Shown here one piece after another: positions 31,176-39,236 of a stretch of DNA of 41,394 nucleotides. Numbering within the stretch: the stretch's first letter is position 1; every line of letters begins with the position of its first letter. A program made the translations under genes and the position numbers. The stretch comes from CAZFLM01 sp964519955 (GTDB lineage Bacteria > Armatimonadota > Chthonomonadetes > Chthonomonadales > CAJBBX01). The DNA lies in NCBI GenBank assembly GCA_964519955.1, contig CAZFLM010000060.1, forward strand, positions 1-41,394, read 5' to 3'. Below the pieces are notes generated by a model. It was given only the letters and a program-made list of their open reading frames with translations. It was not told the DNA's origin and made no database searches.

Positions 31176-33161
31176 ATGCGGCGACGCGGGGCGGGCATGG
31201 GGCAGGCACGGGGCGGGGCGCCTCGCGGCGTCCGGGCGCGCGCGTACGCCATCGGCATCGCGCTCGTCGTCGCCAGCCAGTTCTGGCTCGTCCAGTGCGA
31301 GCTGGTCCACTGGTCCCTCTTCACGAACATCGTGCCGTACTGCAACGCCCTCTGCCTCTTCGCGGCGCTCGTAGGGCTGAACGCGGCGGCGGCGTGGCTT
31401 CGGCCCTCGCGTCCGGCGCCGCTGACCCGCGGCGAGCTGCTCTGCATCTTCTCGATGGTCTGCGTCGGCTCCGCGCTCTCGTCCGGGCAGATGGGGCACA
31501 TCCTCATCGCGACGCTGCCGTTCATGCCGCAGTATGCGGGCCACGGCAACCACTACGAGCGGACGCTCTGGCCCTCGATGAACCGGTCGGTGCTGGTGAC
31601 GGACCCGACCGCCGTGTCGGGCTTCTACTACGGCAACTCCTCCATCTACCGCCCCGAGAACTTCCGCCCGTGGCTCGTGCCCGCCGCGTTCTGGTGCGTC
31701 TTCATCGTCGCGCTCATGTGGTCCATGCTGTGCATCGCCACGCTTCTGCGCCGGCGGTGGGCCCAGTCGGAGCGGCTGGCGTTCCCGACCACCTACCTGC
31801 CGGTGGAGATGACCGCGGGCGCGCCGTTCTGGTCCAACCGCCTGCTGTGGCTCGGGGCGGGCTTTGCTGCGGCCATCACGGTGTACAACGGCCTGGCGTT
31901 CCTCTACCCGACGCTGCCGATGGCGCCGATCAAGCGGCAGAGCCTCGATCCGTTCATGCAGACGCCGCCGCTCAGCGACCTGGGCGGGCTGCAGATATCG
32001 TTCTACCTCTTCGCCATCGGCCTGGCCTTCCTGATGCCGCTGGACCTCTCGTTCTCGCTGTGGTTCTTCTTCTGGGCGTACAAGGCGGAGCGCTACCTGG
32101 CGTCGCAGCTCGGCTGGATGGGCGTGGTGACGCCGGGCGGGGGATTCGGCGGGGCGCCGCCCTACGAGAACAGCCAGGCGTTCGGCGCGTACGTCTCGGT
32201 CTGTCTGGTGGCCGTGTGGACCGCGCGGCGCTACCTGGGCGAGGTCTGGCGCACCGCGTTCGGGCCCGGCCCGAAGCCGCTGGACGATTCGGCCGAGCCG
32301 ATGTCCTACCGCGCCGCGCTGGTCGGACTCGCGGCGGGCACGGCGGCAATGGCGGCGGGGATGGCCTACCTGGGGATGCCGCCGGGCGTGTTCGCGGTGT
32401 TCATCCTCGTGTTCTACGGCCTGTGCGTGGCCATCGCGCGCATCCGGGCGGAGTTCGGCTTCCCGGTGCACGACATGAGCAACACGGGGCCGATGAACGT
32501 GCTGGTGGCGAGCGCCGGGGCGGGCTCCCTCGGGCCGCGGACGATGGGCGCGCTCGGGCTGACGTTCTGGTTCAACCGCACGTACTTCGCGAACCCGACG
32601 CCGCACGCGCTGGAGGCCATGCGCATGTCGGACGCGGGCGGCTCGCCGCAGCGCGACATCGTGCGGGCGATCATGCTGACCTCTGCCGTCGGCGCGGCGA
32701 CGCTCTTCTGGGCGTACCTGGACACCGCCTACCGCGACGGGACGGCCACCGCGCGCATGACGGGGAAGCTCTGGGCGTGGGAGTTCCCGAACGACGGCTT
32801 CGCGCAGCTCCACAGTTGGATGATCGGGCCGAACGTCACGAACACCGCGGCGCTGGAGGCGGCCGGCGCGGGCTTCCTCTTCGCGACGCTGCTGGGGTGG
32901 CTGCGGCAGATGTGGCCCTGGTTCCCGCTGCACCCGCTCGGCTACGCGGTGGCCAACTCGTGGGGCATGGCGCAGATCTGGCTGCCCGTGCTCATCGGAT
33001 GGGCGGTGAAGCTCGTGATCACGCGATACGGCGGCCTGCGCGTGTATCGTCAGGTGGTGCCGCTCTTCCTGGGCCTCATCCTCGGCGAGATGCTCGTCGG
33101 CGGCTTCTGGACGCTCTACGGCCTGTTCCTGCGCGTGCAGTGCTACGACTTCTGGCCGTGA
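31176..33161 (+). CDS. DUF6785/DUF6784 family polytopic membrane protein
   Basis: This 661-aa protein starts at ATG 31176 (GGAGGG about 9 nt upstream); the longer TTG-started version adds nothing recognisable. About 12-14 membrane segments are visible. The N-terminal DUF6785 region contains RGELLCIFSMVCVGSAL and LWPSMNRSVLV. The C-terminal DUF6784 region starts near 424 with RAEFGFPVHDMSNTGPM, then LGPRTMGALGLTFWFNRTYF, HPLGYAVANSWGMAQIWLPV and GGLRVYRQVVPLFLGLILGE. These signatures are specific to this family, which is known mainly from Planctomycetota, Armatimonadota and related bacteria; its function is unknown and a transport-like role is suspected from topology. It probably follows the DUF3142 gene in one transcript. 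Confidence 0.92.
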   Translation: MRRRGAGMGQARGGAPRGVRARAYAIGIALVVASQFWLVQCELVHWSLFTNIVPYCNALCLFAALVGLNAAAAWLRPSRPAPLTRGELLCIFSMVCVGSALSSGQMGHILIATLPFMPQYAGHGNHYERTLWPSMNRSVLVTDPTAVSGFYYGNSSIYRPENFRPWLVPAAFWCVFIVALMWSMLCIATLLRRRWAQSERLAFPTTYLPVEMTAGAPFWSNRLLWLGAGFAAAITVYNGLAFLYPTLPMAPIKRQSLDPFMQTPPLSDLGGLQISFYLFAIGLAFLMPLDLSFSLWFFFWAYKAERYLASQLGWMGVVTPGGGFGGAPPYENSQAFGAYVSVCLVAVWTARRYLGEVWRTAFGPGPKPLDDSAEPMSYRAALVGLAAGTAAMAAGMAYLGMPPGVFAVFILVFYGLCVAIARIRAEFGFPVHDMSNTGPMNVLVASAGAGSLGPRTMGALGLTFWFNRTYFANPTPHALEAMRMSDAGGSPQRDIVRAIMLTSAVGAATLFWAYLDTAYRDGTATARMTGKLWAWEFPNDGFAQLHSWMIGPNVTNTAALEAAGAGFLFATLLGWLRQMWPWFPLHPLGYAVANSWGMAQIWLPVLIGWAVKLVITRYGGLRVYRQVVPLFLGLILGEMLVGGFWTLYGLFLRVQCYDFWP

Positions 33162-33184
33162 AGGGGGGCGGCGCGACGCGGAGC

Positions 33185-33555
33185 GTTCCCGGCGCGACGC
33201 GGAGGTCGCGCCCCACGGGTTGGTGCAGCGTGTGGGTATGCTCGTGGGGTGGGGCCTCCGCGCCCCGCCGGGTCTTTTCCGTTGGCCGTCTCGTTGCGCC
33301 GGTTCCAGCGTTCCCGGCGCGCCGCGGAGGTCGCGCCCCACGGGTCGGTGCAGCGTGTGGGTTGGATCGTGGGGTGGGGCCTCCGCGCCCCGCCGGGTCT
33401 TTGGCGTTCGCCGCTGCGTTGCGCCCGTTCCAGCGTTCCCGGCGCGACGCGGAGGTCGCGCCCCACGGGTCGGTGCAGCGTGTGGGTTGGCTCGTGGGGT
33501 GGGGCCTCCGTGCCCCGCCGGGTCCTTGACGTTCGCCGCTGCGTTGCAGGATGCG
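33185..33555. repeat. Three tandem copies of a 125-bp intergenic repeat
   Basis: Copies start at 33185, 33310 and 33435 with GTTCCCGGCGCG(A/C)CGCGGA. Each contains GGTCGCGCCCCACGGGT, then GTGGGGTGGGGCCTCC and CGCCCCGCCGGGTC. The two G/C blocks are partly complementary, so each unit can form an imperfect stem-loop. Copies differ by a few substitutions. The array fills most of the convergent gap between the DUF6785 gene and the operon ending at 33564. No gene in 33162-33563. Confidence 0.88.
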
Positions 33556-33563
33556 GCCCTGCG

Positions 33564-34010
33564 CTACCCCCGCAGCACCCCGGATCGCTTCGTCGCCAGC
33601 GCCAGGAGGCCCGTGAGCGCCAGGACCATCGGGCCCTCGCAGGCGCACCAGGGTGTGGGCAGGCCGGACGTGATGTCGATCGGGATGATCGCCAGGCCGA
33701 AGCCGAGGCTGGCCCAGAGGAGCAGCCGCAGCACCGGGGCGTGCCGACGGAGGTCGTTCGCGACGATCCACATCAGCACGCCGAACATGCCGTAGAACGC
33801 CGACGTGGAGCGCGCGAGGTAGGGCACGATGGGGCCCGGCGGGAAGGGGCCGAGCCCGATCGCCTCGTGGGTCGCGGCCATCCACGCGGTCGGCATGACG
33901 ACGGCCAGGAATGCGAGCCCCACGAGCAGCGCGCACAGCCTCAGCCACAGCGCCAGCCGCCGCTCCCACCGTGCCTCTTCAGTCGTGTCCATCCGTGTCA
34001 CCTCACTCAT
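33564..34010 (-). CDS. Small polytopic membrane protein, hypothetical
   Basis: This 148-aa protein has four predicted membrane segments: LWLRLCALLVGLAFLAVVMP, a second around SAFYGMFGVLMWIVA, a third around LRLLLWASLGFGLAIIP and a fourth around GPMVLALTGLLALAT. No family motif is recognised. The ATG at 34010 overlaps the end of the upstream gene by 8 bp, and it is the last gene of a four-gene overlapping operon with two LLRP-tail membrane proteins and a secreted hydrolase-like protein. It may be a partner for the two-TM proteins upstream (inference). Confidence 0.75.
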   Translation of the reverse strand: MSEVTRMDTTEEARWERRLALWLRLCALLVGLAFLAVVMPTAWMAATHEAIGLGPFPPGPIVPYLARSTSAFYGMFGVLMWIVANDLRRHAPVLRLLLWASLGFGLAIIPIDITSGLPTPWCACEGPMVLALTGLLALATKRSGVLRG

Positions 34011-34788
34011 CTCTGTTCGCCGGCCGCAGCAGCGTGTCCTGATCGGCGTCTGGCTCAGTGGGCCGCAGCAGGGCCTCGCCGGGCGCGTCGGTTGGGCGGA
34101 GGAGCTTGTCGTTACCAGCGGCCAGACGCTCGCGTATGGAGGCGCTGCACTGCCGGGCGGCGGCCAGCACCTGCTCGTCGGAGCAGAACCACATCAGCTC
34201 GTCGATGGCTGCCAGCGTGTTCGTGTCGCCCACCAGCGCCAGGACCCGCAGCGCCGCGATGTGGAAGCGCCTCGCTGCCCTCCCGCCCAGGCGTCCATCC
34301 GAGTACAGCAGCGCGGCCAGCAGCTCGACTTGTCTATGGGTCAGGCTATCGGCGTGCCTGGTGAGCCCCATGATCGCTTGCTGGAGGAGGTCGTTGATGG
34401 CCCGCTCCTGGAGCAGGTGGGCCCCGGACACGAGGAGGGCCTCCACTTCGACCGGATGCTCGTAGTCTCGTGCGAGCAGCCGGTCTGCCGCGCCGATGGA
34501 GCCTCTCGACACCCGTTGCCAGACGATGGCCGTGGCCACGGATGTCGCGATGCCGATCGCGCCCATCGCAGGATTGCTCCAGACGACGCCCGCCATAGCT
34601 ACCCACAGGCTCACGAGGCGCACATGGCCGATCGGAGCGCGGGCTGCCGTGAACCGGCGCAGGGCAGTCACGTCGTGCGCGATCGCCTTCGCCTCGGCCC
34701 GCGCGGCCTGGTCCTCGTCAGACGTGAACACGCGTACCGGCGGGTCCGGCGGCCGGGTATGGCGCGCTCCATGGCGTCGCCTGCTCAT
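34003..34788 (-). CDS. Two-TM HEAT-like membrane protein with triple LLRP[A/T] tail
   Basis: This 261-aa protein has a basic/acidic N-terminal segment, then two membrane spans at about 57-90 (VRLVSLWVAMAGVVW... and AIGIATSVATAIVW). The cytosolic part is helical and ends in a HEAT-like unit (FHIAALRVLALVGDTNTLAA). The final 34 residues carry KLLRPTDAPGEA, LLRPTEPDADQDT and LLRPANRDE. It is a paralogue of the next gene upstream (34785-35522), with the same order of parts and the same 11- and 13-residue spacing of LLRP motifs. The ATG overlaps that gene's stop by 4 bp (ATGA). No enzymatic motif; probably an adaptor at the membrane (inference). Confidence 0.8.
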   Translation of the reverse strand: MSRRRHGARHTRPPDPPVRVFTSDEDQAARAEAKAIAHDVTALRRFTAARAPIGHVRLVSLWVAMAGVVWSNPAMGAIGIATSVATAIVWQRVSRGSIGAADRLLARDYEHPVEVEALLVSGAHLLQERAINDLLQQAIMGLTRHADSLTHRQVELLAALLYSDGRLGGRAARRFHIAALRVLALVGDTNTLAAIDELMWFCSDEQVLAAARQCSASIRERLAAGNDKLLRPTDAPGEALLRPTEPDADQDTLLRPANRDE

Positions 34789-35522
34789 TCGCGGTCCTCC
34801 GCCGGGCGCAGGAGCGTCTCCTCGTCGGCGCCTCCCTCAGCGGGCCGTAGGAGGGTGTCGGCGGGCGCGTCGGTCGGGCGGAGGAGGGTGTCGGTACCGG
34901 TCGCCAGGCGCTTCTCGATGGCGGCGCGGCAGGCTCTGGCGGCGCCCTCCAGCCTGACGCCACAGTTCGACCCGAGGAGCTTCTCGAGCCGGTACGCGGT
35001 GTGTCCGTCGCCGACGACTGCCAGCACCTTGAGCGCCGCGATGCGAAGCTCAGGGCCGGCCTGGTTCGCGCCCCGAGGGTCGACTCGCAGCAGGCTGTTC
35101 AGGAGCCGCACCTGGCGATCCCCGAACGCCTGCGCCTGCCTGGGCGCCATCGCGGAGAGCGCCCGCGCGAGGCGCTCGCCCACCTTGCCCGAGGGCGCCC
35201 CGCGAGAGGCAGCCTCCAGGAGCGCCGCGACCTCGATCGGGTGCTTGTAGTGGCGGTCCGCGAGCCGCGTCGTGGTGACGTCCAGTCGTGCCGTCACGCG
35301 TGCCCAGGCGAAGCTGGCTCCGACCGCGGCCGGGATGGCGATGCCCCCCATGACCAGGCTGCGCAAGGGGAGGGCAAGCACGGAGCAGCCGATCGAGTAC
35401 ACGCACGTGCAGGCGAGTACGTTGCCGGCCGCCTGGTGGCGGCGCCAGAGCGCAACGTCCGCCGCGATGGCTTCGGCCTCGGCGCGGGCGGCCTCTTCGT
35501 CGATGGGCTGCTGGTGGCTCAT
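34785..35522 (-). CDS. Two-TM HEAT-like membrane protein with triple LLRP[A/T] tail
   Basis: This 245-aa paralogue of the gene at 34003-34788 has an acidic Ala-rich N-terminus (EEAARAEAEAIAADVALWRR), two membrane spans at about 34-75 (VLACTCVYSIGCSVLALPL..., GGIAIPAAVGASFAW), and a helical cytosolic domain with a HEAT-like unit (LRIAALKVLAVVGDGHTAYR). The tail is TLLRPTDAPADT, LLRPAEGGADEET, LLRPAEDRE. It overlaps the upstream hydrolase-like gene by 4 bp and the downstream paralogue by 4 bp, so the operon is translationally coupled throughout. The two paralogues probably form a heteromer (inference). Confidence 0.8.
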   Translation of the reverse strand: MSHQQPIDEEAARAEAEAIAADVALWRRHQAAGNVLACTCVYSIGCSVLALPLRSLVMGGIAIPAAVGASFAWARVTARLDVTTTRLADRHYKHPIEVAALLEAASRGAPSGKVGERLARALSAMAPRQAQAFGDRQVRLLNSLLRVDPRGANQAGPELRIAALKVLAVVGDGHTAYRLEKLLGSNCGVRLEGAARACRAAIEKRLATGTDTLLRPTDAPADTLLRPAEGGADEETLLRPAEDRE

Positions 35523-37687
35523 AGGTGTCGTCTTGGCGTCGCTCGCGCTGGGCGTCGCGCTGCCTCTCGACCCTCGATCACCACGTCCGCCGAGACGCCG
35601 AGGCGCGGCAACGTGACCATTAGGCGCCCGCCGGACGAGGCGACGGGCACGGTTTCAGCCGGATGCCCCGGGGCATAGACGCTGGCGATCAGCGGCTCGC
35701 TCAGGAACGCAGGGCGAGCGATCTCGACCCTCACCTTGTCCTTCGCGCGGATCTCGTCGCCTGCGCCGTCCACGTCGTAGTTGACGAGGTGGACCACCAC
35801 GCGGTTTCTGGATGGCTGCACGACCGGGAACGCGCAGACGAGGCCGTCGGACTGGGCGGGCAGGATGGGCCTCAGGCCGAGGGCGCCCGCCAGTCGCGCG
35901 ATCCGTGCCCGCTCCCCGGCGTCGTACGTGCGGAGGAATCGCTCGCCGACGTCGCCGGTGCCTCTCTCCGTCACCGCCCCCTGCGGCACGAGCACCCGCC
36001 CCTTGCCGACCCGGTAAGCCCTCGCCACGCAATCGGGTGGCGCGGCGCCGACGGGCGGGCCAGTCGCGGGGAGGCCGAGCCTGCCGGGCTCCTGGCACAC
36101 CACGGCGCCGCCAGCCCGCACGAACGCGGCGATGAGGCGCATCTGGTTGGCGGTTGGCGCTACCGGGCTCGGCACAACGAGGGCGCGATAGGCCCGCAGA
36201 TCGGCGGCGGCCAACCGGTCGCGTACGTAGTGGCCGTCGCCCGCGAACAGCACGTCGAAGGGCAGGTTGGCCTCCGTCAGCGCCTGCGCGAAGCCGAGGT
36301 AGGACGGGCAGACGGCGGGGAGGGTCCGGCCGCGCTCCGACATCGCGAACAGGATCGCCAGCGACGAGCCGGAGCGCTGCTCGCCGTCGAACAGGTCGCG
36401 GTGCGCCAGGACGTACGCGGACTGGGCGGCGCTCCCGGCCCAGCAGCGCCGCAGGAACACCTCGCTGCCGGCCTGCGGCTCGATGTAGTACTGGATGTAG
36501 GCGCCGCCCGACGCGTAGGCCTCCGCGCATTGCGCCTGCATCCACCGGTTGATGGTGCGCCCCTTCGTCAGCGCGTCGACGAGCAGCTTGCCCATCGCCG
36601 ACGCATGGATGACCGCCGGCGAGCGGCGGTGGTAGACCGCGTAGGCGAGGCGGTGGTACGCGGCCCACTTGCCGCGCGGGTACGGCGTCACCTGGTCCGA
36701 CATCATGCCCAGGGGCTCGGCGTTCAGCTCGTAGGCGAACAGGTCGAACATGCCGGCGAACATGAGGGCTCGCACCCAGTGGCCGCCCGGGTTCACGGTG
36801 CCCAGGTCGCTCGCGTTGGTGCAGAGCGCGACCCGGCGGTGCTGCTGCGTCGCGTAGGCTCGCACGGCGTCGACCAGGCGCTTCCGCGTGTCGAAGCTGG
36901 CCTGTTCCTGGCAGCGGATGAACTCGCCGAAGAGCGCGCGATCCTGGGCGGAGACGGCCGGACGCGTCGCGAAGGCGTTCGGCGGCCCCTGCTGCGGGCT
37001 CAGCCGCGCGATCACCGCAGCCTTGTCGAACGCCTCCAGGCCGAAGCGCGCGCGAAGCTGGGCCGGGGTGAACCTGGCCTCGAGGTGGCGGCGGAAGTTG
37101 GCCAGGCAGTGCTGGCAGAACCCGCCGCGCAGGAGGCCGCTGACGAACGAAGCGCTCATCGGAGTGTCGACCAGGATGCACTCCGCGCCGAGGTCGATGG
37201 CCTTCTTGCCCCGCGCGATCTCCCACGCGAGCCAGTCCGGGTTGTTGACGCACATCAGCGTCATCTCTCCGGCCTGGGGCGGCTTGCCCAGCGCATCCCG
37301 GCACGCCATCTCGTCCATCGCCGGCAGATCGGCCCGCATGGCCGGGAAGCCTTCGATCCCGTTGACGACGCCGCACACGACCAGGCCGGCCTTGCGGCAC
37401 GCCTCGGCGAACGCGCGCGCGTCGGCGCCGTAGCGGGCCTGGACGGCGGGCGCCATGCTTGGAGCGGTCAGCAGCGGGTCCGTGCCGGCGATGCCCGCCC
37501 AGACACCGTTGACGGAGGCGTGGAGCTTCGTGGCCGTCTCGGGGAGGACCGGCACCATGCAGTAGGTCTGCGTGCGGTCGATCCAGTCCGGAAGGTCGCG
37601 GTGCGAGGGCGGAGCCTGGCCGGCGGAGGGGACGCGCGCAACGAGGGCGAGGGCTGCGGCAAGTGCCACGGTGAGTGCGGTTCGCAT
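35519..37687 (-). CDS. Secreted glycoside-hydrolase-like protein with C-terminal GATase-like domain
   Basis: This 722-aa protein starts at ATG 37687 with AGGAGG 8 nt upstream and a signal peptide (MRTALTVALAAALALVARVP). The body resembles TIM-barrel glycosidase-like proteins of uncultured bacteria: CVNNPDWLAWEIARGKKAID, GAECILVDTPM, and a CQHC pair at 191-194 in GGFCQHCLANFRRHL, a motif seen in GH42-like and related putative hydrolases. Residues about 490-545 (LRAYRALVVPSPVAPTANQM, AFVRAGGAVV) look like the glutaminase-type trimerisation domain of beta-galactosidases. Catalytic residues are not assigned. It leads the four-gene operon with the LLRP-tail membrane proteins. Confidence 0.82.
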   Translation of the reverse strand: MRTALTVALAAALALVARVPSAGQAPPSHRDLPDWIDRTQTYCMVPVLPETATKLHASVNGVWAGIAGTDPLLTAPSMAPAVQARYGADARAFAEACRKAGLVVCGVVNGIEGFPAMRADLPAMDEMACRDALGKPPQAGEMTLMCVNNPDWLAWEIARGKKAIDLGAECILVDTPMSASFVSGLLRGGFCQHCLANFRRHLEARFTPAQLRARFGLEAFDKAAVIARLSPQQGPPNAFATRPAVSAQDRALFGEFIRCQEQASFDTRKRLVDAVRAYATQQHRRVALCTNASDLGTVNPGGHWVRALMFAGMFDLFAYELNAEPLGMMSDQVTPYPRGKWAAYHRLAYAVYHRRSPAVIHASAMGKLLVDALTKGRTINRWMQAQCAEAYASGGAYIQYYIEPQAGSEVFLRRCWAGSAAQSAYVLAHRDLFDGEQRSGSSLAILFAMSERGRTLPAVCPSYLGFAQALTEANLPFDVLFAGDGHYVRDRLAAADLRAYRALVVPSPVAPTANQMRLIAAFVRAGGAVVCQEPGRLGLPATGPPVGAAPPDCVARAYRVGKGRVLVPQGAVTERGTGDVGERFLRTYDAGERARIARLAGALGLRPILPAQSDGLVCAFPVVQPSRNRVVVHLVNYDVDGAGDEIRAKDKVRVEIARPAFLSEPLIASVYAPGHPAETVPVASSGGRLMVTLPRLGVSADVVIEGREAARRPARATPRRHL

Positions 37688-37856
37688 CGGGCGCGCCTCC
37701 TGACGGCGTACGCTACGGCTCGCGAGTTCGCCGCGGGGCGCGCGAAGTCCTCTGGGGAGCGCCGCGCCGGCGGTCAAGCTCCGATTGCAGGAGAACCCGC
37801 CGCCGCCGCCGAACGCGGTACCGTTGGCAACGCTCCCTCCGTGAATAGCGCCCACC

Positions 37857-39236
37857 ATGGCAACCGCACCGCAGCCCAGGCAACCCTACTTCCCTTCGTC
37901 GCGCACGAAGGACTGCTCTTGCCTCGCCTATCCCCTGAACCAGGGCGTCCTCTCGCGCTGGGTGTGGCGTCAGTGGACCTGGCGGCTCACGCTCGTCGGC
38001 CACTGGATGTTCTGGATGTCCATCACCTACGCGGCCGTCGGCTCCAACTCGCTGGAACTCCAGGCGTACGTGCCGGCCATGTACCTGTTCGGCATCTGGG
38101 TGGTCGCGTTCGCGTGCCTGGGCCTCGTCAAGCCGCGGGCATCGGTGCGGGCGCAGCACATCGACCGGATCGGCGTCGGCGAGGCGCTGCCCGTGGACAT
38201 CGAGGTGCGCCAGCAGCGGCGGATGGGCCTCGTGCCGATGACCGTGGTGCCGCACCGCCTGCCGGCCGGGCTGGACGCGGCGCCGCAGGAGGGCATCGCG
38301 CTGCCGCCGCTCGGCAAGGGGCAGTCGCACCGGGCGCGGATGGTGCTGCAGTGCGCGCGGCGGGGCGTGCACACGTGGCGGGGCTTCCGCGTCGAGACGA
38401 GCTTCCCGTTCGGCCTGATGCGCGCGTTCCGCATCGCCGCGCAGGACCACCAGGTGCTCGTGTTCCCCAAGTTCACGCGGCTCGCCCGCCTCGCGCTGCC
38501 GAGCGGGGCGAAGTACCACCCCGGCGGCGTGGCGCTGGCCTCCGACCTCGGCGAGGCGCTGGAGTACATCGGCAACCGCGAGTACCGCGAGGGCGACAGC
38601 ATCAGGTCCATCGACTGGCGCGCCACCGCCCGGCTCGGCATACCCATCGTGCGGGAGTACAAGGAGGAGTACTTCCTGCGCGTGGCCGTGATCCTCGACA
38701 CCTACGTCCGGCCCAAGCGCCCGGTGAAGAGCACCGCGCCTCCCGCTCGCGGTGAGCGCCTGCCGCAGGTGGTGGACTACGAGCCCGCGAAGCCGGCCGA
38801 CCTGGACAACTTCGAGCGCGCCGTCTCGGTCTGCGCCGGAGTGAGCGACTACATGGCGCGGTCCGACTACATCGTCGACCTGTTCGCCGCGGGGCCCAAC
38901 CTGTACCACCTCACCGCGGGCCGCAGCCTGGCGTATCTCGACCAGATCCTCGACATCCTGGCCTGCGTCGGCTGCAGCCCGACCGAACCCTTCGAGGTGC
39001 TGGAGCCCGAGATCCTGCAGTACCTCTCGCGAATCACCACGATCATCTGCGTGTTCATGGATTGGGACGAGACGCGGCGGGCGTTCGTGGAGCGGCTGCG
39101 GCGGGAGGGCTCGGGCGTGCGGGTCATCGTGGTGCGCGACACGCCCTGCACGATCGACCCGCTCGCCGTGGACCTGGCGACGCCGATCCGCGTGGTGTCG
39201 GCGGCCGACTTCGCGGCGGGGGTTGACGAGCTGTGA
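37857..39236 (+). CDS. DUF58 domain protein
   Basis: This 459-aa protein has two membrane segments near the N-terminus (about 46-60, 70-92). The DUF58 signature YREGDSIRSIDWRATARLGI lies at about 242-261, followed by a vWA-like domain with VAVILDTY as a degenerate metal-site strand. DUF58 proteins occur with MoxR ATPases and membrane transglutaminases in one operon, as here; the system is thought to mature or regulate envelope proteins. The next gene overlaps by 4 bp. The Shine-Dalgarno is weak. This gene is divergent from the hydrolase-like operon, 169 bp away. Confidence 0.93.
   Translation: MATAPQPRQPYFPSSRTKDCSCLAYPLNQGVLSRWVWRQWTWRLTLVGHWMFWMSITYAAVGSNSLELQAYVPAMYLFGIWVVAFACLGLVKPRASVRAQHIDRIGVGEALPVDIEVRQQRRMGLVPMTVVPHRLPAGLDAAPQEGIALPPLGKGQSHRARMVLQCARRGVHTWRGFRVETSFPFGLMRAFRIAAQDHQVLVFPKFTRLARLALPSGAKYHPGGVALASDLGEALEYIGNREYREGDSIRSIDWRATARLGIPIVREYKEEYFLRVAVILDTYVRPKRPVKSTAPPARGERLPQVVDYEPAKPADLDNFERAVSVCAGVSDYMARSDYIVDLFAAGPNLYHLTAGRSLAYLDQILDILACVGCSPTEPFEVLEPEILQYLSRITTIICVFMDWDETRRAFVERLRREGSGVRVIVVRDTPCTIDPLAVDLATPIRVVSAADFAAGVDEL

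Noticed and set aside
30480..33341. 953-codon minus-strand open frame opposite the DUF3142 and DUF6785 genes
   Set aside because: It crosses two well-supported genes and the 125-bp repeats; composition is Arg/His/Pro-rich.
33185..33555. CRISPR array
   Set aside because: The 125-bp units are continuous with no unique spacers between short repeats, and there are no cas genes.
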